A DNA stretch of 8,620 nucleotides, from assembly GCA_020851835.1 (NCBI GenBank), contig JADZBZ010000204.1, forward strand, positions 1 to 8,620. The letters are read 5' to 3'. This DNA is from Acidobacteriota bacterium. GTDB taxonomy: Bacteria; Acidobacteriota; Vicinamibacteria; Vicinamibacterales; UBA2999. This document shows, piece after piece, positions 1 to 5,330 of the stretch. Both the position numbers and the translations under genes were made by a program. The notes beneath the pieces are model-generated. The model did not search any database and was not told the origin of the DNA. It saw only the letters and a list, made by a program, of their open reading frames with translations. Position 1 is the first letter of the stretch; each line of letters opens with the position of its first letter.

Positions 1-103
1 GCTCTCCCACGGGCGACTGGTCCCTCTGCAGGCTGTGGATCGTAGGCATCACAGTCGTTGCACCTCCCCGCCCTCGACAGTAATTTCCGCTGGGGAGAGT
101 GTC

Positions 104-322
104 TCACCTATCTTGGCAGGGAGGGCTACGCCCCCCCACTTCCGCGCAGGCTCGCAGGTGCGCCACGATGTCTCTGGCCGACCATGCCTCTGCCGCTGGC
201 TGGCGGTGAAGCCACCGGTCGTCATGCCCCCGAGCGATCCGGGCGATCTGCCTCGGCGTACTGGCCAGCATCGTAAGAGCCAGCGCGCTTTCAGGCTCTT
301 TGCTCGCTGCGAGCTTGGGCAT
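104..322 (-). CDS. Cassette 5: N-terminal part of a DinB-superfamily protein, short or broken
   Basis: The predicted product is 72-74 residues. Its first 64 residues resemble the N-terminal helices of DinB-superfamily proteins (four-helix-bundle, often metal-binding enzymes): an ALALTMLASTP start, an aromatic/Pro stretch, then WSARDIVAHLRACAEV, where the His of AHL matches the family's first metal-ligand position. Family members usually run to about 150-170 residues. Here the frame leaves the family pattern just after ACAEV, at a run of seven G on the minus strand (near 131-137), and stops ten codons later, so the other metal ligands are missing. I chose the second in-frame ATG (320-322) because AAGGAG at 330-335 lies 7 nt upstream; an ATG at 326-328 is too close to that site. 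The cassette begins at the attC 353-427 crossover. No closing attC is seen in 1-103, so the cassette continues outside. It could be a frameshifted relic or an intact short protein. Confidence 0.6.
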   Translation of the reverse strand: MPKLAASKEPESALALTMLASTPRQIARIARGHDDRWLHRQPAAEAWSARDIVAHLRACAEVGGRSPPCQDR

Positions 323-352
323 CGCCATGCTCCTTGCGCGTATACCTTGTCT

Positions 353-427
353 GGCTAACGCCTGTGGTTCAGCCGCGGCGGCTCATGATCGCTGGCAGCC
401 GCCGTCGGCTGCAACCACTGGTTAGCC
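353..427 (-). repeat. attC site closing cassette 4 (75 bp)
   Basis: On the minus strand the site reads from R'' GGCTAAC (427-421) to R' GTTAGCC (359-353), with imperfect inverted arms between. The outer stem has GTGGTT facing AACCAC, a change from the GCGGTT/AACCGC of other sites in this array that is matched on both sides, so pairing is kept. The L'' arm carries an unpaired G (TTGCAGCC against GGCTGAA) and a second unpaired A (GAC against GC), as in folded attC sites with extrahelical bases. Confidence 0.92.
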
Positions 428-500
428 AGCCATTTTCCACAAACATCTTGTTTTGTCGTGTATTCGAGGTTGCCAGCGGGCGGGCCAGCGCTCAAGGAGC

Positions 501-839
501 TCACGGCAACCGCGGCTCCTCGATCACGCGAACTCGGTCTACCACCGGTCGTCGTTCACCTACGTTCCGATACCACACGGTCGCGTGGGTACCGGGCTCG
601 ATGGTCGCTGGATCCACGATGGCATGGGAGTCTTCGCTTTCGTATTGTGTGTTGTCTCGCAGCGCCATGGGAAGGGGCATGAACTGCTCATTCCTGACCG
701 CAAGCCAGTCGCCGAGACGGAACTCCGTGATGGTGCCCGTGACAGAGCGAGGTCGATCTGGCCCAGCGCCACTGATCATGCACAGCGCCGCCCCGACGAT
801 GACGGCCGCCACAGCCCGGATGATTTTCCGTCGGTTCAT
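501..839 (-). CDS. Cassette 4: small exported hypothetical protein, beta-rich
   Basis: The product is 112 residues. The N-terminus MNRRKIIRAV followed by a hydrophobic core of about 15 residues (to about residue 23) and an SGA/G junction near 23-27 looks like a Sec signal peptide. A cysteine at position 20 is preceded by Leu, so a lipobox is unlikely. The mature part (about 85 residues) begins with VTGTITEF and alternates short hydrophobic strands with turns (LGDWLAVR, HATVWYRN, VVDRVRVIEE), which suggests a small beta-barrel, perhaps OB-fold-like. I do not recognise a family, so the function is unknown. The ATG at 837-839 has only a weak purine-rich stretch upstream. The TGA at 501-503 leaves 73 nt to the attC. 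The gene starts 51 nt after the preceding core site, and export to the periplasm is inferred. Confidence 0.75.
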   Translation of the reverse strand: MNRRKIIRAVAAVIVGAALCMISGAGPDRPRSVTGTITEFRLGDWLAVRNEQFMPLPMALRDNTQYESEDSHAIVDPATIEPGTHATVWYRNVGERRPVVDRVRVIEEPRLP

Positions 840-890
840 AGGATACCCACCGAGTCATCCCGGTCTCTCGGTCGCGCCCGATGATTGTCT

Positions 891-964
891 GGCTAACGAC
901 CGCGCTTCAGCCGCAGCGGCTCAGGATCTCACCGGCCGCTGTCGGCTGCAAGCGCTGGTTAGGC
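891..964 (-). repeat. attC site closing cassette 3 (74 bp)
   Basis: On the minus strand R'' GCCTAAC (964-958) and R' GTTAGCC (897-891) flank paired arms. The outer stem has GCGCTT facing AAGCGC, where the neighbouring sites have GCGGTT/AACCGC, so the base change is compensated on the other arm. The same unpaired G and A are present in the L'' arm. The central spacer between the arms differs from the other sites, as is usual in attC. Confidence 0.93.
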
Positions 965-980
965 TGCGTGTTGATCAGGT

Positions 981-1988
981 TCACTGCAGCGACCGTATGA
1001 AGGTCCTGATTTCTCTGAGCACCACGTCCGCGCCGGACAAGAACACATAATGATTGGCGCTCCGAATTCGGACGACTTTCGACCCTGGCACGCCCATTTC
1101 GAACGCGTGTGCTTGGCGTTCGGTCTGGGCCATATCGGATGCCGTGAAGCTCTCGATCGCTTCGGCCTGCGATCGATCGTCCTTCGCCCAGGGTCCGAGA
1201 TCGTGCGGAATCGCAAAGATGGCCAGAGCCGGCACCTTCAACCCTGAAAACCTTTGCCGGCCGGCGAGAATCGATTCGCTGACTGATGCTGGTGCGCGGA
1301 CCGGGCCGACAGAGCCATCAGCGGCGATGCTGCGAATCTGTCTGATTTCGGACTCAGGCGGCACGAAACCTCGATAGTGCCTCGACCAAGCCTGGAACGC
1401 CGGGATGTCCTTGAGATCATCCGGTCGTGGAGATGGCGACTGGAGCGGGGCGCCTCGTGGAGTCTGTGGCCGAGTCGGCGGACTCGGCGCTTGAAACGCG
1501 TAGAAGTAGGCGGCTTCAAGATAGACAACACCAGACAGACGCTTGGGAGTCCGTGACGCGAGGTAACTAAGCTCCTGCCCTGCGATTGAATGCCCAATGA
1601 GGATGGCTGATGACAGCGAGAGGGCATCGAGCACTTCGCCGACATCCTCTCCGAGTCGGTCGACCGTGTATCCGGACGTGGCCGGTGTTGACATGCCGTA
1701 TCCGCGCCTCGTAATGCCGTAGACGTGGCCCTCCGGGACCAAGCGCGGGGCGAACTCGTCGAAGATGTGCGCGGTGTTTCCAGAACCTGCCAACAGGACG
1801 ATGGGGCGGCCAGACCCACCCCAGTCCAGCACCTCGAGTTGCACGTTCTCATCGACGGTGATGAGCTGAGCCTTATGAGGTGAGGGATCGCGCCACGTTG
1901 TTGCTGGCTGTGCCCCGATACACACCCCGCCCGCCAGCAGAAGAACCGGGACGATGAGATCCGCCGGACGGCACATTGGGTTCACCAC
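981..1988 (-). CDS. Cassette 3: exported alpha/beta-hydrolase
   Basis: This is a 335-residue protein with an alpha/beta-hydrolase fold. The hydrophobic stretch at residues 11-26 ending IGA/Q looks like a signal peptide, so the enzyme is probably periplasmic or secreted. The mature part shows the oxyanion-loop region LLAGSGNTAHIFDEFAP (65-81), the nucleophile elbow GHSIAG with Ser134, and a C-terminal ANHYVF with the likely catalytic His313. The acid is less clear; Glu158 (VVYLEAA) or Asp263 (IPHD) could serve. Residues about 160-240 form a proline-rich insertion at the place where lid domains sit. The substrate cannot be told (ester, lactone or epoxide). Two GTG codons (1988, 1985) and an ATG (codon 5, at 1976) are possible starts, all without a clear ribosome-binding site. 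The first lies only 16 nt from the core site. The gene fills almost the whole cassette and ends with TGA 16 nt before its attC. Confidence 0.88.
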   Translation of the reverse strand: MVNPMCRPADLIVPVLLLAGGVCIGAQPATTWRDPSPHKAQLITVDENVQLEVLDWGGSGRPIVLLAGSGNTAHIFDEFAPRLVPEGHVYGITRRGYGMSTPATSGYTVDRLGEDVGEVLDALSLSSAILIGHSIAGQELSYLASRTPKRLSGVVYLEAAYFYAFQAPSPPTRPQTPRGAPLQSPSPRPDDLKDIPAFQAWSRHYRGFVPPESEIRQIRSIAADGSVGPVRAPASVSESILAGRQRFSGLKVPALAIFAIPHDLGPWAKDDRSQAEAIESFTASDMAQTERQAHAFEMGVPGSKVVRIRSANHYVFLSGADVVLREIRTFIRSLQ

Positions 1989-2004
1989 GGTGTCTATCGT
2001 CGCA

Positions 2005-2079
2005 GCCTAACGGCTGCGGTTCAGCCGCAGCGGCACACCTGCTCGACCGGCCGCTGTCGGCTGCAACCGCGTGTTAGAC
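2005..2079 (-). repeat. attC site closing cassette 2 (75 bp)
   Basis: On the minus strand R'' GTCTAAC (2079-2073) and R' GTTAGGC (2011-2005) bound paired arms: GCGGTT with AACCGC, CAGCC with GGCTG, then C-AGCGGC with GCCGCT-G. The single unpaired G and A in the L'' arm are conserved with the other sites. The GTCTAAC box also matches the R' heptamer of the preceding site, as expected when cassettes insert at core sites. Confidence 0.94.
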
Positions 2080-2086
2080 GGCGTGA

Positions 2087-2836
2087 TTAGATGGACCTCA
2101 GAGACCTCCATGAGTCGATGCAGTCTGCCTGAATGTCGGCACATAGGCCCGAGAGATCCGGAAACATCGCCGCCTGCGTAACGCCCATCAATCTCAGCTC
2201 ACGACGCAGCGGATCATAGCGCTCGGCCGGGATGATGCACTTGCGAATGTTGTTCTTGAAATGTCCGATCTTCGTAAGCGGCAGAAATTTGCCATACTGG
2301 TCAGAGAACTTGTGAGCAGTGAACCACCCCGACTGCGAGACGATTCGCTTGTCAAGATGGAACGGCTGGAACACGAACGTCTCCTTGAATGCGAAGGCGT
2401 CGTCCGCGTCAGAAGGAGAGCGCTCGTACTGTTCTGGCACATTCATAACCCAGAGCACACCGTGTCCACCATCCGGTTTCGGATCCGAGGCTACCGCGAA
2501 CCACACCCCGGCCAGAGCACTTGCGGTCCAGTCAAGCAGTCGTGTGGGCAGGCCCTGGTGTTGAGCTATAGACAGCCACTCCCAACTCGTGATCGGCGTT
2601 CTCCCCGGGAGAAATGGCACGCATTCCTTCCGAAAGCGCTCCAACATGCGACGCTCGACCTGCTCCAGATCGGTTCTTGAGATTGACTTCTGCTGAGCAA
2701 TCCTTGCGATCCGCGGCAATAGCGGCTCATCAACGTTCTGACCGCGGAACAGCAGTCTCCGAGCGTCTCCAAACTCGTGCACGATTCGTGCGAGGTCGGA
2801 GATGTCTGCGATTCGCTGAGGTACGCCGTCAGCCAT
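2087..2836 (-). CDS. Cassette 2: FRG-domain protein
   Basis: This 249-residue protein is a textbook FRG domain along most of its length. It has LLFRGQ with the name-giving Phe30-Arg31-Gly32, PLLPRIAR (38-45), the signature SWEWLSIAQHQGLPTRLLDW (84-103), ALAGVWFAV (107-115), RIVSQSGWFTAH (164-175) and a C-terminal GVTQAAMFPDLSGLCADI (218-235). FRG is a family of unknown biochemical activity; to my knowledge members often occur in accessory or mobile regions. No signal peptide or membrane segment is visible, so it is probably cytoplasmic. The ATG at 2834-2836 lies 18 nt from the core site with a weak AGAAGA stretch upstream. TAA at 2087-2089 lies 7 nt before the attC. The gene occupies the second position after attI, with no partner gene in its cassette. 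The family call is firm; the role is open, with defence against phage or another stress role as possibilities. Confidence 0.9.
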   Translation of the reverse strand: MADGVPQRIADISDLARIVHEFGDARRLLFRGQNVDEPLLPRIARIAQQKSISRTDLEQVERRMLERFRKECVPFLPGRTPITSWEWLSIAQHQGLPTRLLDWTASALAGVWFAVASDPKPDGGHGVLWVMNVPEQYERSPSDADDAFAFKETFVFQPFHLDKRIVSQSGWFTAHKFSDQYGKFLPLTKIGHFKNNIRKCIIPAERYDPLRRELRLMGVTQAAMFPDLSGLCADIQADCIDSWRSLRSI

Positions 2837-2854
2837 TTCGGTCTTCTGTCAGCC

Positions 2855-2929
2855 GTCTAACGACCGCGGTTCAGCCGCGGCGGCCTCATGTTCCACCAGG
2901 CTGCCGTCGGCTGCAACCGCTGGTTAGGT
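2855..2929 (-). repeat. attC site closing cassette 1 (75 bp)
   Basis: On the minus strand R'' ACCTAAC (2929-2923) and R' GTTAGAC (2861-2855) flank the arms GCGGTT/AACCGC and CAGCC/GGCTG, followed by CGGC/GCCG and a short distal stem with one A:C mismatch. An unpaired G and A sit in the L'' arm. The TAA stop of the cassette 1 gene lies inside the R'' box. Confidence 0.94.
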
Positions 2930-3649
2930 GGCGTGTTTCTCGGCCTGGTCATCTGGTTCGAGCACCAGAATGTCTCTGATATATCGTGAGACGCGCTCTG
3001 GCAAGACGATGGCGCCGTTGGCAAGCGAGATGTTCAGGGTCTTGATTACGAGCAACCCTGCGTATTCTAGGGCCCGGCGCGCGTCGTCGTCGACGTTCGC
3101 CTCGGTCGCAACCATGAAGTGTAGGTAACGTCTTCGCAGTGCGCGGAGCTCCCCAAACGCCGATAGCACGTCTTCACCGAGGTTGTCGAGCGCGCGAAGC
3201 ACCCTGACCCGCTCTTCTTGGCGGAGCCTATCGAACTCTCTGCCCAACAACGCACGCTGCACTTCTTCATCCAATGGTCGGCCATCGATCTGCGGGCTGA
3301 GCATTCGAAACCGCCACAGCGCCACCATTTCGCCGACCAGGCCGGCTTGCGCGATGCAGGCCACTGGCATGCCCAGAACGTAGCACTGCTTCGCTTCTCG
3401 AAGAGGTCGAATGATGTGTCGCGTGATCACGTCATGATCGGGAACGATTACCGGTTCACGGTCCTCGTTCGTGACTTCGCGGTATCTCGCTCGCAGTGTG
3501 TCCAGGGGCGTCTGCCAATTTTGGGTAAGTTCCGATAGCAAATGCAGCGCCAAATCGCCAACTTCATGTGAGATGTTGACGGGCAGATCGGTCTCAAGGG
3601 AGGTGACATGGAGCGGTCTCAGCAGAATCGGAACGGTGCCTTCAGCCAT
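2924..3649 (-). CDS. Cassette 1: hypothetical alpha-helical protein with an R-x4-H motif (possibly HEPN-like)
   Basis: The product is 241 residues from the ATG at 3647-3649, which has GGAGG (3661-3665) 11 nt upstream. A GTG at 3677-3679, inside the attI core heptamer, would add ten residues but has no ribosome-binding site. No signal peptide or clear membrane helix is seen. Composition suggests mostly helices, notably LGMPVACIAQAGLVGEMVALW (about 92-112) and a charged helix EFDRLRQEERVRVLRALDNL. The segment ALRRRYLHF contains Arg-x4-His, the spacing of the HEPN ribonuclease motif, in a helical setting; this is suggestive only, because such short motifs occur by chance. I do not recognise a named family with confidence. 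The TAA stop lies within the attC R'' box, so the gene fills the cassette. As the first cassette it should be the best expressed if a leader promoter drives the array. Confidence 0.75.
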   Translation of the reverse strand: MAEGTVPILLRPLHVTSLETDLPVNISHEVGDLALHLLSELTQNWQTPLDTLRARYREVTNEDREPVIVPDHDVITRHIIRPLREAKQCYVLGMPVACIAQAGLVGEMVALWRFRMLSPQIDGRPLDEEVQRALLGREFDRLRQEERVRVLRALDNLGEDVLSAFGELRALRRRYLHFMVATEANVDDDARRALEYAGLLVIKTLNISLANGAIVLPERVSRYIRDILVLEPDDQAEKHAT

Positions 3650-3677
3650 GGCCGCGTCATCCTCCGTTTGTTCAGCC

Positions 3678-3720
3678 ACCTAACAGATTACTAGACAGCC
3701 TGTAGACTACCCCATCTTCC
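3678..3720 (-). other. attI: attI-like integration site next to intI
   Basis: The heptamer GTTAGGT (minus strand, 3684-3678) is a core site preceding the first cassette, but the sequence upstream of it (3685-3720) cannot form the paired arms of an attC. That is what separates attI from attC. Upstream on the minus strand are two direct repeats GTCTA (3707-3703 and 3696-3692), spaced 11 bp apart, which could be integrase-binding repeats like those described for attI1; this is inference. The crossover should lie between the G and first T of the heptamer. The right limit given is approximate. Confidence 0.75.
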
Positions 3721-3946
3721 AAGGATCCCGGCGCCGCGCCGTCAGTCTCTCTCCAGGGTCGAGCCGCGTCTGACCGACAGCGATCCGCCACGTCCGAGTG
3801 TTAGGCCGTTCAGTGTAACGCCCCGGAAGCGCGCCGGCAGAGGGCAGCCTAATGGGATCGCAGAAACTGCCGCCGCCGGACGGTGCCCGTGTTGCAGCGC
3901 ATGCGATGTTCCGGGGATCGGCGCCGCAAGCCGCCACCGAATCCCG
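3721..3946. promoter_or_regulatory. Leader between attI and intI; likely site of PintI and cassette promoter Pc
   Basis: In integrons this interval usually holds the integrase promoter and the outward cassette promoter. I find no strong promoter here. The best minus-strand candidate is CTGCCG (3840-3835), a 17-bp spacer and TACACT (3817-3812), matching the sigma-70 consensus at 3/6 and 4/6 positions; it would read into the cassettes. I see no E. coli-type LexA box (CTGT-N8-ACAG). Pc could also lie inside intI. A core-like heptamer GTTAGGC (3800-3806) faces GCCTAAT (3847-3853), forming an inverted pair that is not in attC order. Confidence 0.4.
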
Positions 3947-5065
3947 ATGGCACGAGGTTCGCTCCATTGCGCAACCGTGGCCCTTCCTCCGCGACCCGCC
4001 TGGCCAAGATGCCGGCCAGCCCCCAGTCCCACTCGGACCGAGTCTGCCGGGACGGCAGCAGGCCGCCCATCGTCGCTCGCCAGCCCGTCGGCGGCCCCGC
4101 TCGGGGCACGGCCCAGGCTGCTCGAACGCCTCCGCCAGGCGTGCCGCCTCAGACACTTCAGCCCGAGGACGGAAGAGGCGTACGCGCACTGGACCCGCCG
4201 CTTTCTCGTGTACCACGGACTCCAGCACCCGGACCGATTGGGAGCCGACGCCGTCGCCGCGTTCCTCTCCAGCCTCGCAATGCGAGACGGGGTGAGCGCG
4301 TCCACCCAGAACCAGGCCCTCTGTGCCCTGGCGTTTCTCTACCAGCACGTGATCGGCCGCCCGTTGGGCTCCCTGCCCGCCATCACGCGCGTCCGTACCC
4401 CGCCACGCCTGCCTGTCGTGCTCACGCGCCAGGAGGTGCGGTTGCTGTTCGAGCACCTGTCGGGAATCCCCCACCTGGTGGCCTCACTGCTCTACGGAAG
4501 TGGACTGCGCCTCTTGGAGGGCATGTCGCTCCGAGTGAAGGACGTGGAGCTGGAACGGCTGGAGATCGTCGTCCGGCAAGGGAAAGGCCGCAAGGATCGC
4601 GTCACCATGCTGCCCTCCTCGGCCGTTCCGGCACTGCGGAGACAGCTCGAGGTCGCTCGCCAACTCCACGATGCCGACCTCACGCGCGGGTTCGGGCGGG
4701 TGGTGCTGCCCGATGCGCTGGACGCCAAGTACCCGAATGCCGGCCGGTCCTGGCCCTGGCAGTTCGTCTTCCCCGCTGCCCGCATCTGCCGCGACACCCG
4801 ATGGGGACCACCAAGCCGGTTCCACCTGCACGAAACCGTCGTGCAACGGGCCGTCACCAGCGCGGCCGGCGCGACGAAGATCCCGAAACGCGTCAGCTGC
4901 CACACGCTCCGTCACTCGTTCGCGACCCACCTGCTGGAGGACGGCTACGACATCCGGACCGTGCAGGAGTTGCTCGGCCACAGCGACGTGAGCACCACCA
5001 TGATCTATACACACGTGCTGAACCGCGGCGGGCTGGGCGTGCGGAGCCCGGCGGATCGGCTGTGA
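3947..5065 (+). CDS. intI: Integron integrase (IntI-type tyrosine recombinase)
   Basis: The 372-residue protein is an IntI site-specific recombinase that joins attC to attI. The SAM-like N-terminal domain spans about 55-145 (RLLERLRQACRLRHFSPRTE onward). The catalytic domain has Arg188 (GSGLRLLE), Lys213 (QGKGRKDR), His319 and Arg322 (CHTLRHSFATHLL), His345 (LLGHSDVSTT) and the nucleophile Tyr354 (MIYTHV). The IntI-specific insertion that separates integron integrases from XerC/D is clear at about 254-276: LPDALDAKYPNAGRSWPWQF. The C-terminus GGLGVRSPADRL also matches the family. All key residues are intact, so activity is expected. The first about 52 residues are Ala/Pro/Ser/Arg-rich and outside the family's usual length of about 320-340. 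No better ATG lies downstream before the conserved domain (a GTG at 3977 exists), and no clear ribosome-binding site precedes the ATG. It is oriented away from the cassettes and converges on nuoN. Confidence 0.96.
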   Translation: MARGSLHCATVALPPRPAWPRCRPAPSPTRTESAGTAAGRPSSLASPSAAPLGARPRLLERLRQACRLRHFSPRTEEAYAHWTRRFLVYHGLQHPDRLGADAVAAFLSSLAMRDGVSASTQNQALCALAFLYQHVIGRPLGSLPAITRVRTPPRLPVVLTRQEVRLLFEHLSGIPHLVASLLYGSGLRLLEGMSLRVKDVELERLEIVVRQGKGRKDRVTMLPSSAVPALRRQLEVARQLHDADLTRGFGRVVLPDALDAKYPNAGRSWPWQFVFPAARICRDTRWGPPSRFHLHETVVQRAVTSAAGATKIPKRVSCHTLRHSFATHLLEDGYDIRTVQELLGHSDVSTTMIYTHVLNRGGLGVRSPADRL

Positions 5066-5306
5066 GGGGCCCTGCGAACGCCAAAAGGCGGGAGGGAACC
5101 GGGGAAACCGGTCCACGCTGAAGTCGAGTTCGCGGCCGCGACGATGACACCGTCGGCGATCGACATCAGGCTGAGGTGGATTCGTCCGCGCGCGCGGTCT
5201 GAAGCCGGCAGACAGAACATGCTCGACGAAAACGGCCGGAGATGAAAGCGCGGCTCCGAGCAGGAGCGACGGGCGAGGTGGCTTCCGGCCGTTGCGCCTG
5301 GCGGCG

Positions 5307-5330
5307 GCGCCGGGGCTGAAGCCCCGGCGC
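5307..5330. repeat. Perfect GC-rich hairpin (REP-like), possible transcription end
   Basis: GCGCCGGGGC and GCCCCGGCGC are exact reverse complements separated by TGAA; T and A also pair, giving 11-bp arms and a 2-base loop. It stands about 100 bp beyond the nuoN stop and about 240 bp beyond the intI stop. No T-run follows on either strand, so a classical intrinsic terminator is not shown. A GGGGCTGAAGCCCC core is typical of dispersed palindromic repeats in some high-GC genomes, which is the alternative reading. Confidence 0.65.

Larger units (their letters stand above)
1..5065. mobile_element. Chromosomal integron: intI, attI and at least five gene cassettes (left end cut by window)
   Basis: The region has the full architecture of an integron. 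A tyrosine recombinase of the IntI type lies at 3947-5065 and is transcribed rightwards. An attI-like crossover heptamer GTTAGGT (minus strand) sits at 3684-3678, and a head-to-tail array runs leftwards from it. On the minus strand, R'' (RYYYAAC) and R' (GTTRRRY) boxes alternate at regular cassette ends: attC at 2929-2855, 2079-2005, 964-891 and 427-353. The cassettes measure about 823, 850, 1114 and 538 bp, plus a fifth that leaves the window. Every cassette ORF is on the minus strand. I infer a sedentary chromosomal integron because the attC sites are nearly uniform, no transposase or resistance gene is visible, and a housekeeping nuo operon adjoins it. The left boundary is not seen. Confidence 0.93.

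Noticed and set aside
1..103. Second small gene or attC at the left edge of cassette 5
   Set aside because: An ATG at 47-49 (minus strand) opens a frame to the window edge, but 16 codons without motif or ribosome-binding site are not enough, and no RYYYAAC/GTTRRRY pair is present.
353..2929. CRISPR-like regularly spaced repeats
   Set aside because: The repeats are 74-75 bp, imperfectly inverted, separated by gene-sized intervals and end in RYYYAAC/GTTRRRY; they are attC sites.
3685..3946. LexA (SOS) box controlling intI
   Set aside because: No CTGT-N8-ACAG or close variant is seen; the only related string, ACAG-C-CTGT, has the wrong order and spacing. Another LexA motif type cannot be excluded.
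3707..4474. Minus-strand open frame of 255 codons across the leader and intI 5' end
   Set aside because: Composition is Arg/Gly/Ala-rich without motifs, and it runs over the attI/leader region and the integrase N-terminus; it is a shadow frame.
5115..5246. Short plus-strand frame downstream of intI as a gene or gene remnant
   Set aside because: It has no good start or ribosome-binding site and no recognisable family; it is too short to support.
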